Source: Pycnococcus provasolii
Taxonomy: Eukaryota > Chlorophyta > Pseudoscourfieldiophyceae > Pseudoscourfieldiales > Pycnococcaceae
Length of the DNA stretch: 64,000 nucleotides
Direction of reading: 5' to 3'
NCBI GenBank assembly: GCA_938743325.2
Contig: OW568863.1
Location: 682,001 to 746,000, forward strand
In this document: piece by piece, positions 36,122 through 45,128 of the stretch
Layout: every line of letters starts with the position of its first letter
Numbering within the stretch: position 1 is the stretch's first letter
Translations under genes and position numbers: made by a program
Notes under the pieces: model-generated
The model's database searches: none
What the model saw: the letters and a program-made list of their open reading frames with translations, nothing else
What the model was told of the DNA's origin: nothing

Positions 36122-38506
36122 ATGTTGCTGTCCATCCTCCCACCGACGCTCCTGCCTGAAATACTCAAACACCTTCACCTAGACGACCTGAGAAACATCA
36201 GGCTCGTATGCAAACACGCGTGCGACACAATCGACGAATCCGTCGAGCTATGGAGAGCAATCCTACTCAGAGACTTCGGCCTGCGCCTCGCCGTGCGTGA
36301 CGCCAACGACCAGCGGGTCGACGCGAAAAGGTACGCGCTCATTTACAAGTACGTCACGAGCGTCGCAGGGGTGCCGGGAAGTACGACGAAACAGAGCACG
36401 CCAATGGAGCTCGAAATCGACGACGACGACGACGACGACGACAACGACCACCACCACCACGAAGACGACCCGCCGGCGTACGTTCAAAGCAACAACGCGC
36501 TCGCGGACGTCATCGTGCAGCAGCCGCAGCCTGCTGCTGGGGGTGACGTCTACACGTCAAGTCAAACGTACATCAGGCACTTTCGTAACACCGCGAGGTG
36601 CCGGCGACAGCCGACGTTTCTTCGGTTCGTCGCGTTTGGGTGCGACGGAGGCTGCGACGCCCCGAGGTCCAAGTACTGGGCTGACAACATATTTCGAAGT
36701 CCCGTAGGATATCCCTACCACGTCTTCTGCTCTCTTGCGAGCAGAAACGTGCACTGCTTCGCGCGGCTGGTGCCCGAACAGAGAGAGGTCGCTGACGCCG
36801 CGAACGAAGCGAGACGGCTGATCTTCGTGCATCGCACGATGCATGCCGCCGCGGTGGTGTTCGGCTGGCGGCGGCTCGGCGACTGCCTGAGTGACCGTGA
36901 ACACATCACCGGCACGACGAGGCCAGCTCCCGCGCCAACGGGTGCCATCGGATGCGGAACGTCTGTCACGCAAGCACCGCGAACGGTGGACCCTGACGAC
37001 GATGCCGCCATCCTCTCGCTGTACGAGGCTGTTTGCCTGCCACCGCCGACGGAACACAACATAGCTCCGCCGATTCCGCCGATGCACCCCGCCACACTCG
37101 CGGCGGCGAAAGAGCTACTCAGGTGGCCGACGAGCGACCTCGCAGGCTTCGCGCGAGAGCTGCAGCATCGACGGCCGCTTGACCTCCACCTGCTGCCAGA
37201 CGTGCCACGTCATCGCAGAAGCGTTGAGATGGAGCGACTGCGTCAACTCGTGGCGGAAGTGGTAAACGCTCGCAATGCGGCGCTCGCAGATGCCGCAGCG
37301 GCGGACTTGGCCAGACAAGCTCGGTGCGAGTCGGAAGAGGCGGTGAGCACTCTCGACGAAGGAGACGACTCCGATCAGCGCGGTGTGTCGCTGGGCGAGA
37401 TGGACCACGGACAACTGCTCGCAGTCTCGCACCCGGCGGTGGACAAAATTGACGACGGCGCTTGCGCCAATGAGGAAGCTCGGCACAGGTTGTGGGCAGC
37501 CTCAGCCGCGACCGGCGCCAACGACGGGACGGCAGCGCTCATTCAGCGCGTGCGCATCAGCAGGCGCGGCAAGTTCACGTGCCCTGTATCCTGGGGAGCT
37601 ATGTTCGTCGCGAGATCGACAGCCTACGACGATCCGGTGAGGGCAAGCTCTAAATTTGCCCAGGCCTGTCTGGTTGACTGTGAAGCATGCCGCGTGCTCG
37701 CAAGCTGCCAAGTTGAGGCGGACGTGCTCGCCGCATCGCGTCAAGGTCTTCTGCCAAAGGTGGTTCGGCGCCACGTCTTCACCAACTTGCGAGGCGGAAT
37801 CGTGCTGGAGTTTGCGCGCACTTGCGCGTCAGATGGAAAGAGCAAAAGCATGCTTGCTTTAGAACCTGTTCTGTGGTTTCGATTCACGCCGCGTGATGTT
37901 GCGCTTGTTGCGGAAGCTCAGCGACGACGCATTGAGAGAATTGAAACACAGCAGCGCAGGCGTGCGGAGCGTGACGCTCGGGCGGCTGGAGTTGCGCCAC
38001 CGCAGCAACAGCAACCGCAGCAACAGCAACCGCAGCAGCAGCAACCGCAGCAGCAGCAACAACAACAACAAGGTGGAGAAGGCGAAGGAGTTGACAACAT
38101 GGACGAAACTCGTGATGGGACTCCAGCCACAACAACTACAACGACAGCAACTACCGATAGATCACAGGACGAAGACGAAGACGACTTTGAGATGGATGCT
38201 GAGGTGATCGATGAATTGCTGAGCAGCTCCGATGATGAGGCGGATCACTTGGCCGCGTCTGACGATGACATGGGAGGTGCGTATCCCACGACGCGCAGTG
38301 TGGGCCTGCGTGACATTTTGGACGTCGACCTGCATCTTACGCGTTGTGCCCGCGAGGTTGTGATCAAGCTTGGCGATGCGGAGAATCTGATGACCGCCAT
38401 GGGTGATGAGGAGGACATTCCGAACATCGACATCGCCGCGGTGAGCTGCTATGGCCGTCGTGTTGGTGGCGCAAACACGCCGCTCGACAAGCTCGTTCTC
38501 CTTTAG
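36122..38506 (+). CDS. Large F-box protein with poly-Gln and acidic tracts
   Basis: A 794-residue single-exon protein from the ATG at 36122. The F-box lies at the N-terminus (about 4-45): 'LPPTLLPEILKHLHLDDLRNIRLV' in two parts, 'LPPTLLPEILKHL' and 'LRNIRLVCK', plus 'LWRAILLRDFG'. Such proteins recruit substrates to SCF ubiquitin ligases via SKP1. An Asp/His run (about residues 100-118) and a PQQQQ repeat run (about 625-650) interrupt long regions I cannot assign, including a Cys-containing central part. The last 120 residues contain a conserved-looking 'LHLTRCAREVVIKLGDAE'. The substrate-binding region is not a recognisable WD, Kelch or LRR domain. Confidence 0.7.
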   Translation: MLLSILPPTLLPEILKHLHLDDLRNIRLVCKHACDTIDESVELWRAILLRDFGLRLAVRDANDQRVDAKRYALIYKYVTSVAGVPGSTTKQSTPMELEIDDDDDDDDNDHHHHEDDPPAYVQSNNALADVIVQQPQPAAGGDVYTSSQTYIRHFRNTARCRRQPTFLRFVAFGCDGGCDAPRSKYWADNIFRSPVGYPYHVFCSLASRNVHCFARLVPEQREVADAANEARRLIFVHRTMHAAAVVFGWRRLGDCLSDREHITGTTRPAPAPTGAIGCGTSVTQAPRTVDPDDDAAILSLYEAVCLPPPTEHNIAPPIPPMHPATLAAAKELLRWPTSDLAGFARELQHRRPLDLHLLPDVPRHRRSVEMERLRQLVAEVVNARNAALADAAAADLARQARCESEEAVSTLDEGDDSDQRGVSLGEMDHGQLLAVSHPAVDKIDDGACANEEARHRLWAASAATGANDGTAALIQRVRISRRGKFTCPVSWGAMFVARSTAYDDPVRASSKFAQACLVDCEACRVLASCQVEADVLAASRQGLLPKVVRRHVFTNLRGGIVLEFARTCASDGKSKSMLALEPVLWFRFTPRDVALVAEAQRRRIERIETQQRRRAERDARAAGVAPPQQQQPQQQQPQQQQPQQQQQQQQGGEGEGVDNMDETRDGTPATTTTTTATTDRSQDEDEDDFEMDAEVIDELLSSSDDEADHLAASDDDMGGAYPTTRSVGLRDILDVDLHLTRCAREVVIKLGDAENLMTAMGDEEDIPNIDIAAVSCYGRRVGGANTPLDKLVLL

Positions 38507-38829
38507 AACGAACCCTTCAACCCACCCTTCTTAACAAAGACTTTTTAGACTAAATGTAAAACCCCGTAGCTTTCATCAATACTGTACATAGTTGGTATCT
38601 GGTACGATAGTGTCATTTTTAAAAGCCCTCCTCGCCTCCTTGCAAGAGGCAACATACAGTACACATGTCAACAATCTTGTTGACCACCTTAATGAACGTC
38701 TCACAAGAGCGGTGGATCCCATGATGGCATGCAAGATCCCATGATCGATCTCTCGGGTCCGGAATTTCCCGTGGCTTGAATGCAACCTCCCCTTCCCTTG
38801 CCACTCCCAGGTTGCAAATCAACCATCCG
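38507..38829. other. Intergenic region with duplicated GATCCCATGAT
   Basis: 323 bp between two plus-strand genes. TGTAA near 38553 fits a polyadenylation-type signal for the F-box gene. GATCCCATGAT occurs twice at about 38714 and 38733. Nothing else seen. Confidence 0.45.
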
Positions 38830-40197
38830 ATGGCGGCGGCGGAGCGCGCGGTTCTCGTGTGCGTGTACCTGAACATCGCGCTCTACGCCTTCAGCTACCA
38901 GCTCCAGTCGCCCATAGAGCCGTACCTTGTCGAACGGCTCGTTGGCAAAACCGCGGCTGCAAGTACGTATGGGCAGTTGACTTCGGCATTCTCAGCTTTG
39001 CAAACCGTCGGCTCGCTCGCCATTGGTGTTTTCCTCGATAAGGTTGGCCCACGAACAACGTTCGTGCTCGTCTTCCTCTGCTCTGCTTGGTCATACTACC
39101 TGCGAGCGAACTGCACCACAATCGAAGGACTCTACTGGAGCAAGGTTCCCGCCCTCCTGCAGCATGCCTTTCTCGTTGCGCAGGCTGTCATCGCACAAAC
39201 CGTGCCGCACGAGAGGAGACCGAACGCTCTCGGTAGGATTATGACCGCATATACGGTCGGGGCCACGCTGGGGACATTCGTGGGCGGAAGACTTGGTGGC
39301 ACAGAGGGCAACCACAGAGCCGGTGCGCTCGTCGCGGTCGGTGGGAGCTTGCTCAGCGTGGTCTTGTGCGTGATGCTACTACCAGCGTCATCAACCGACG
39401 CCTTGGCCGGCACGATAGCCTCCTCTCAAAAGTCGGCTGCACGCGAGTCTTCGTGTGCTCCAGGAACGCCAAAGCACTACATGCAAGTGCTTCGCAAGGC
39501 GTGGCTTCCGTTGAGCATCAAGTTTATCACGGCTTGTGGCGTTTCGATGTACACGACGGCCCTGCCTCTGGTGTACAAAAATATGTACGGCGCTTCGCCC
39601 TCCCTGCTTGGCACCGTCATGGCAGTGACTATGGTCATCAACGCAGTCGCTGGGCTCTTCGCCGTGGGTTGGCTGAGTTCCTTTTTTGGCGAAAGACAAG
39701 CCATCCAGCACTCGACACACATTCTCGCACTCGGCTACTTATTCATTGTTGCCGCACTTCACTTTCGTGCGGTTGGTAGTGATGGCGTGACGACAAGCGT
39801 GTATCCTCTCGTGTGCATTAATGTTGCGCTGAGCGTGGTTGGGCATAGCATGGCGACGCTGGTGACAAGCCAATCAACAAGCCTTGTGGGCGAGAATGAC
39901 AAGGGCGCCGTTATTGGCATCGAGCACGCCCTATTTTCGTTCGCGCGCATCGCCAGTCCCACCTTGGGCGTGATGCTCATGGAGGTGGAGAACACGCGCC
40001 TTACGTGGCTCGCCGGAGCGTGCGCAAGCACAGCTCTGGCGGCGGCGGCTCTGCTGCGCACATTTGGCGGTCTTATGAGCACGAATCCAGCAGGATCAAC
40101 AATGTCGGGGGGATTAGCGGGTGGTGGGAGTGCAGATGACAGCCACCTCGCCGGAGGAGTGTACGCTACACGCAAGCGGGCTCGTAAAGCTGCGTAA
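38830..40197 (+). CDS. MFS transporter, SLC22A18/TetA-like
   Basis: A 455-residue single-exon protein with about 11-12 hydrophobic segments in two halves. The ATG at 38830 places TM1 at about residues 10-30. The loop after TM2 reads 'GVFLDKVGPRTTFV', a clear version of the MFS A-motif (G-x3-D-x2-G-R). TM4-5 has 'TAYTVGATLGTFVGGRLGG', the antiporter-type C-motif region typical of drug/H+ antiporters. The mid-loop and C-terminus are short and cytosolic. Family members include bacterial TetA-like pumps and animal SLC22A18; the substrate cannot be told. TGTAA follows the stop at about 40218. Confidence 0.8.
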   Translation: MAAAERAVLVCVYLNIALYAFSYQLQSPIEPYLVERLVGKTAAASTYGQLTSAFSALQTVGSLAIGVFLDKVGPRTTFVLVFLCSAWSYYLRANCTTIEGLYWSKVPALLQHAFLVAQAVIAQTVPHERRPNALGRIMTAYTVGATLGTFVGGRLGGTEGNHRAGALVAVGGSLLSVVLCVMLLPASSTDALAGTIASSQKSAARESSCAPGTPKHYMQVLRKAWLPLSIKFITACGVSMYTTALPLVYKNMYGASPSLLGTVMAVTMVINAVAGLFAVGWLSSFFGERQAIQHSTHILALGYLFIVAALHFRAVGSDGVTTSVYPLVCINVALSVVGHSMATLVTSQSTSLVGENDKGAVIGIEHALFSFARIASPTLGVMLMEVENTRLTWLAGACASTALAAAALLRTFGGLMSTNPAGSTMSGGLAGGGSADDSHLAGGVYATRKRARKAA

Positions 40198-40286
40198 TTA
40201 AGTGATGGAAAAAAAAATGTAAATTTGCAGATTTTCATATGGAAAAAAAAATAAAGTTTGTCTCAAGTGTTGACGGCATCTTCCTT

Positions 40287-41468
40287 TCAGTCAAAAGGCT
40301 GTGGTTTTGTGCTCTGGTCATCAAAAATTTCGCACGTCTCGCCGCAGCAACCTCCGCACATGTCCGACGTCAAACCGCTCAACTGCTCAATCGATTCTTG
40401 ACGTATGCGGTATAGGCTCTTCGTGTGCCTCCACGGAGCTGTGGCATCGGCATCGAACCAGTGACTTGGCATATCTTCTTTCTCGAACTTACCCGTTTTC
40501 TGCTCGAGGTTGCACAGCGCGTTCTCAACGTCGCGCTCGAGTATGATTGGCTTGGCGTTGTTCGGGTTGTACACCTGAAGAAATTCTTCCACGGTAAGAT
40601 GAAACCAGCGCATGAGAAACACGCGCAGCGCAAGTCCGTGCGTGACGAGCACCAGCGTTGTGCTGCCCGAGAAGCGCCCGGCGGTGATGTCGCGCACGAG
40701 GTGGTCTTGAAATCCCGTGATTCTGTCGTACACATCCGCGCCGCTTTCGCCGTTTTGGAAACGGTAGTAGAATCGCCCGAAGCGAAGTCTCTCGCGCATG
40801 TCACGCTGTGATCGGTCGAGGTCCTGAAAGTTGCCAAAGTCCTGCTCGCGGAGTTGGACATCCTGCTGTTGGCGTCGCACCTTTGCTTTTGGGAATACGT
40901 TCGCGATTCCCTCCGCCGTCTGCACTGACCTTCGGTACGGGCTCATGTAGATGTGCGCGTGCGCCGAGGGTCCGTCCTTTTCGATTTGCTCAGCAATGTA
41001 CTCGCCCGCCCTCGTGGCTTGCGCATACCCTTCACGCGTGAGCGGTATGGCGTGGTCGGGCACGACTGTGTACGCCGACGGCTGAACGTTTCCGAGCGAC
41101 TCGCCGTGTCTGACAAGTATGATTCGTCGCGGGTACCTGGTGTAGAATGACCGTATGAGTTGCTGCGGCACAATCTTGCTTTGCGGTAGGTCTTCCGGTA
41201 AGATGAGCGGCGACGCTTCTCCAAGAATTTCAGGCTCCTCCTCCTGTTGTTGTTGTGACGTTGGTGATGACGACGTGGATGATGCCGCAGGGGCGATCCC
41301 ATCCCTAACCCAACCTGATTTGTGATTACGCCAACAAGAATGAGAATGAGAATGAGAATGAGAATGAGAATGAGAATGAGAATGAAAATGAGCCGGTGAC
41401 GATTTTGATCCGAAAGGTGCACGAGCACAAGGATGAGCACAAGGACGAGCCGGTGACGACGACGCCAT
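40287..41468 (-). CDS. Histidine-phosphatase (phosphoglycerate-mutase-like, AT74-type)
   Basis: A 393-residue protein from the ATG at 41468. The leader (about 1-100) is low complexity, including His-Ser repeats encoded by TGAGAA hexamers on the plus strand, and a poly-Gln/Ser patch. The catalytic core starts with 'RRIILVRHGESLGNV' (phosphorylated His121), continues with 'YMSPYRRSVQTAEGI', 'QLREQDFGNFQD', 'FYYRFQNGESGADVYDRI' and the second His in 'LVLVTHGLALRVF'. The residues 'FQNGESGADVYDR' are typical of the plant AT74/fungal phosphoglycerate-mutase-like group. The enzyme is probably a phosphatase rather than a glycolytic mutase. Substrate unknown. Confidence 0.85.
   Translation of the reverse strand: MASSSPARPCAHPCARAPFGSKSSPAHFHSHSHSHSHSHSHSHSCWRNHKSGWVRDGIAPAASSTSSSPTSQQQQEEEPEILGEASPLILPEDLPQSKIVPQQLIRSFYTRYPRRIILVRHGESLGNVQPSAYTVVPDHAIPLTREGYAQATRAGEYIAEQIEKDGPSAHAHIYMSPYRRSVQTAEGIANVFPKAKVRRQQQDVQLREQDFGNFQDLDRSQRDMRERLRFGRFYYRFQNGESGADVYDRITGFQDHLVRDITAGRFSGSTTLVLVTHGLALRVFLMRWFHLTVEEFLQVYNPNNAKPIILERDVENALCNLEQKTGKFEKEDMPSHWFDADATAPWRHTKSLYRIRQESIEQLSGLTSDMCGGCCGETCEIFDDQSTKPQPFD
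41337..41392. repeat. TGAGAA hexamer microsatellite inside a coding leader
   Basis: Seven perfect and some edge copies of TGAGAA, translated on the minus strand as alternating His and Ser in the leader of the histidine-phosphatase gene. Expansion changes length by two residues per unit without a frameshift. Confidence 0.85.
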
Positions 41469-41780
41469 TAGTGTGAAATGGAAAATGGCAAAAATGATGA
41501 AAAAAAAAACCAGGACCACATAGGGCCAAACCTCCTACAACTTGGGGATCCATCCCTGTCGTACTAATAATGAGCACACAGTATATCGTCGTGGTTTTGG
41601 GGATCCATCCCTGTCGTACTAAGATTAATGGAGCACATATAAAGTTTATCGTCGAGGTTTGGTTTTGGGGATCCGTCTGGGGACGGGTACCTTTAGTGGT
41701 TGGGACTTTTTTGGAGGGCAGGTTCCCTCCTCCTCCTCCTCCTCGTCGTTTCTCGACGACAATTGTTTTCAAAAAATAAC
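41469..41780. repeat. Divergent promoter region with three direct repeats
   Basis: 312 bp between the histidine phosphatase and CDP-diacylglycerol synthase starts. A 26-nt element beginning TTGGGGATCCATCC is present at 41542-41567 and again, identical, at 41597-41622, with a partial third copy from 41665. The units are followed by related sequence (GAGCACA...TATCGTCG), so the true period is about 55-68 bp. Confidence 0.75.
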
Positions 41781-43265
41781 ATGGCGGCTGGTGCTCCTGG
41801 GACTTCCATCGGCCCATCCACGTCTCAGCCAAGGCGGTCTCGGCGGCGGTCCAACACTAGTGGTGGGAATGAGGATGACTTTGAAAAAAGGAATGGCTAT
41901 GCGAGGTCCAAGTCACCTAGGCGTTCGGGTCACGGACATGCAACACGTGCGACAACTTCCATCATGCGTAAACCTCATACCAGCAACAACAATAATAACA
42001 ACAACAATGTGGAGAAAGTTACGCCGGCTGCAGGAGGGGGAAAGTGGTCGTCGTTTCGAGTCAGGCTGGTATCCGGCCTGTGCCTCATGGCGACGTTCAT
42101 ATCCGCCATATGCTCCGGACACCTGCACGTGTGGATCATGATCCTTGCCATACAGACCATCATGGTGCACGAACTCTTCACGCTCGCGTACCAAATCAGA
42201 AACGAAAAACGTAACCTGCCGTGGTTCCGAACGCAGCAGTGGTGGTTCTTCCTCTGCGCCGTCTTCTACGTTCACGGACGATTCCTCATACACGGCGCGC
42301 ACCCTAGCATCATGACCAAGGCGACGGGACCGACGCAGAGCTTCGTGCAGTGGTGCCTCAACCACCACACGTTCGTGTCGTATGCTATGTACATCGCAGG
42401 ATTCGTGCTCTTCGTCGTCACGCTGAAGAAGAGGTTCTACCTCGAGCAGTTTGTGCACTTTGCGTGGATACACATGACGCTGCTTGTCGTGTTCGCACAG
42501 AGCTCGTTTTTCGTATCCAACGTCTTCAACGGACTTATCTGGTTCGTGCTGCCGTCGTGGCTCGTCATATGGAACGACGTCATGGCATACCTCTTTGGAA
42601 AGGCGTTCGGACGAACACAGCTCATCAAGCTGTCGCCCAAGAAGACGCTCGAGGGATTCATTGGCGCCCTGTTCATGACGCTGCTCATCGCACCCGTCAG
42701 CGCCGACTTTCTAATGAAGTTTCGCTGGATGACGTGCCCTGCCAAGTCGCTCTCGTACTTTCGCGATACGTCGTGGCTCGACTGCGACAATGACGAGACG
42801 TTCCAGCCCATGGACGTGACGCTCGACATGCCGCCGAGGTGGGTGCTGAGCACCGTGCCATTCCCGTGGGTGCGCGACACGCTCGACAAGCTAGGCTTCG
42901 ACGTGACCTTCACAACCTCTCCGCTGCACTTGCACAGCCTTGTGCTGGCGCTATTCGCTGCTCTCATCGCGCCATTCGGTGGCTTCTTCGCGAGTGGCTT
43001 GAAGCGCGCGTTTCGCATCAAGGACTTTGGCGCGAGTATACCCGGACATGGTGGTTTGACGGATCGCTTCGACTGCCAGGTCGTGATGGCAATGTTCACG
43101 TACATCTACTACCAAAGCTTCGTCGAGGCGGACTTTGCGCTGCCAGCTGGTCCGTACGACGTCAGCGGCGTCTGGGACGCGGTCAACACGCGCTTCACCA
43201 ACGCGGAGCGCCTGGCCCTGTACGACCACCTGGGGACGTTGTTGAATAAGAGCGTCGTCGTGTAA
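41781..43265 (+). CDS. CDP-diacylglycerol synthase (phosphatidate cytidylyltransferase)
   Basis: A 494-residue single-exon protein from the ATG at 41781. The N-terminal 90 residues are Ser/Arg/Asn-rich and cytosolic. Six to eight hydrophobic segments follow. Eukaryotic CDS hallmarks are visible: 'IQTIMVHELFTLAYQIRNEK', 'WLVIWNDVMAYLFGKAFGRTQLIKLSPKKTLEGF' (quoted in parts 'NDVMAYLFGKAFGRT' and 'LSPKKTLEGFIGA') and the C-terminal signature 'SGLKRAFRIKDFGASIPGHG' followed by 'GGLTDRFDCQ'. It makes CDP-diacylglycerol from CTP and phosphatidic acid for phosphoinositide and phosphatidylglycerol synthesis, in the ER. Confidence 0.92.
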   Translation: MAAGAPGTSIGPSTSQPRRSRRRSNTSGGNEDDFEKRNGYARSKSPRRSGHGHATRATTSIMRKPHTSNNNNNNNNVEKVTPAAGGGKWSSFRVRLVSGLCLMATFISAICSGHLHVWIMILAIQTIMVHELFTLAYQIRNEKRNLPWFRTQQWWFFLCAVFYVHGRFLIHGAHPSIMTKATGPTQSFVQWCLNHHTFVSYAMYIAGFVLFVVTLKKRFYLEQFVHFAWIHMTLLVVFAQSSFFVSNVFNGLIWFVLPSWLVIWNDVMAYLFGKAFGRTQLIKLSPKKTLEGFIGALFMTLLIAPVSADFLMKFRWMTCPAKSLSYFRDTSWLDCDNDETFQPMDVTLDMPPRWVLSTVPFPWVRDTLDKLGFDVTFTTSPLHLHSLVLALFAALIAPFGGFFASGLKRAFRIKDFGASIPGHGGLTDRFDCQVVMAMFTYIYYQSFVEADFALPAGPYDVSGVWDAVNTRFTNAERLALYDHLGTLLNKSVVV

Positions 43266-43334
43266 GAACAACATATATCATCGTCGTGTAGAATAGTCTG
43301 TTTTTTTTTAATAACCGAAAAGTGGAACGTTTGC

Positions 43335-43717
43335 TTAGATAGCAACCCAGAAGACGGCGACGATGACGTACATAGTCTGGTTGCGGTCGTAGGTCACGCA
43401 CAGCTTACCGTCCGTCTCGGCATCCCACCAGCACGTCGATGCCGTGTGTACACCCGCGCCGCACTGTTTTGTTTGTTTTTGTTTGTGTGTTTTGAGAACG
43501 AAAGGCGGTATCAAGTTAGTCTTGATGTGAATCTTATTTTCACGGACACAAGTGTGCTCCCGCCACGACGTACCCGTTGCATGATGTTTGCGGTAACGAC
43601 ATATTTAAATGGCTTTGTCAGGCTTGCCAGTCGCTTCAGGCATCCCTCGACGACGTTACCGGTCCATACGTTCACTGAAGTGTTGAAGGTTTTGTGTTGC
43701 GTGTGTGTGTGTGTGGG

Positions 43718-43751
<34 letters not shown>

Positions 43752-43998
43752 AAGTTGTTGTGAGTGCGATGGCCATCATAGCAGTTGCGCCTTAAGCTGG
43801 TGTAGGCAGCGCGTCGCAAGGCGGTGTCGCTCCATGTGTCGTCGACGCGTGACGTTCGCTCAAGCACGTACCCTTTGCGTGGTTGAAAACGTTCTCGCCC
43901 ACGACACTTGTGACAGCTTCATTCACAAGCTGTTCGATCTCGTCGCTGTCGACGAGCTGCTCTTCGGTGAGTCCTCCCGGACCGAGTTCGCCGTCCAT
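43335..43998 (-). CDS. DYNLT1: Tctex1/DYNLT dynein light chain, three exons
   Basis: Joining complement 43872-43998, 43574-43674 and 43335-43463 gives 118 residues, the Tctex1 length. Exon 1: 'VDSDEIEQLVNEAVTSVVG'. Exon 2: 'VNVWTGNVVEGCLKRL' and 'KPFKYVVTANIMQR'. Exon 3: 'GAGVHTASTCWWDAETDG', 'MYVIVAVFWVAI'. Introns are 197 bp (43675-43871, GTACGT donor, splits a Val codon) and 110 bp (43464-43573, phase 0). The first intron contains long GT runs (about 43706-43750). The protein binds dynein intermediate chains and cargo in cytoplasmic, IFT and flagellar inner-arm dyneins. No single frame covers the gene, so it is easy to miss. Confidence 0.9.
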
Positions 43999-45128
43999 TC
44001 TCGTACTAATCGCACGAGAATGAGAATGGCCGAAAGGGAAGGAGGGGGACAGGGGCCGGGGGAGGGCGAACTTCAGGGGCCCACCAGGTTACCACGCACG
44101 AGAACAGTGAATTGGGCAGTGGGGCAGTGCGTTGTGGAAACTCGCATTGTAGAAACCCATCAACGACAACGACCACGACCACGACAACCACCACGACCAC
44201 GACAAGGAACCACGAACAACATTAGACGAGCCTGTTTGTTGCCTCCTGCCAAGAACCACATTCAGAATTACAGTAGAATCAAAAGGGGGTTCCGGCCTTG
44301 CAAAGAACAGTCCTGAAAAACTGCGAGAACTGGCCTTGTCCCAGTGAGTCCTGGGAGTCCTGGGAGGGCGTGTGAGAATCATACTGACAGTAGTCTTACC
44401 GGTAACCGTAGGTTAAGAGAGAGAGAGAGACTTGCAAGCGCATGTTAGACAAGCGCATGAATAGCACATAACTTCCGAGTTCATCAGAAAATGACCTTGC
44501 GGGCCTCTCTCACTCGCGGACCTCTCTCGACTCTCCTAGTCTAAAAAGTACTTCTTAAGGGACCAGTGAGTGGCATGGGCCGCGTACGTTTTCCCTCGTA
44601 TTCTTACGCGCTCATTACAGGGCTGTGTGTAGGCCGGACTCCTGTCAGTTGTCACCTGAAAGGGAACTCTGGCACGCAAGACGAGACCAGACCAGACCTT
44701 CTTGGCCTGCGACTCTCTTGCGACTCTGCGACTTGCGAGAATGCGAGATGGGATGCCAACGACAGTGCCAAAGCCCAAGCTCATCACACGTACACCACGC
44801 ACAGAATGCAGCACGCACAGAATGCAGCACGCACAGAACGCTGCAAGGGGCAAGGGAAAGGAACGGAACGGCGTATGAAACTAAAACCACGTAGGAAGGA
44901 GTAGGAAGGACAAAAAGCGAGTTCAATTTAACACAAACCCTGAGAGTTCAAGAGGGTATCCCCCTCTGACCGTTGTTTTCTCTGGGTTATCCACATTGCC
45001 CTGTTGTGGTCCGGGACTTTTTGGCCTTTTTGGGAGGGTACTTTTTTCAAGAGGGGCCTGCTTCCCCTTCGGCGGCGCGTTTCTCCTCCTCCCTCCCTCG
45101 GGTGCCCCCACGTCATTCTTGTTTCGCC
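43999..45128. other. Long divergent intergenic region with several tandem repeats
   Basis: 1130 bp between the dynein light chain and RpoB starts, the longest gene-free stretch here. It holds a GAC/CAC trinucleotide tract at about 44160-44212, (GA)7-8 near 44417-44432, a roughly 15-nt unit (CACGCACAGAATGCAG) repeated nearly three times at about 44798-44843, and a C/T-rich leader just before RpoB. No telomere-like block and no credible gene found. Confidence 0.5.
44798..44843. repeat. Short tandem repeat (about 15-nt unit, 3 copies)
   Basis: CACGCACAGAATGCAG-type units stand head to tail with only end variation. There is no unique spacer between them, so this is a minisatellite and not a CRISPR array. 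Confidence 0.8.

Noticed and set aside
44798-44843. CRISPR-like short repeats
   Set aside because: Units are contiguous with no unique spacers, in eukaryotic DNA.
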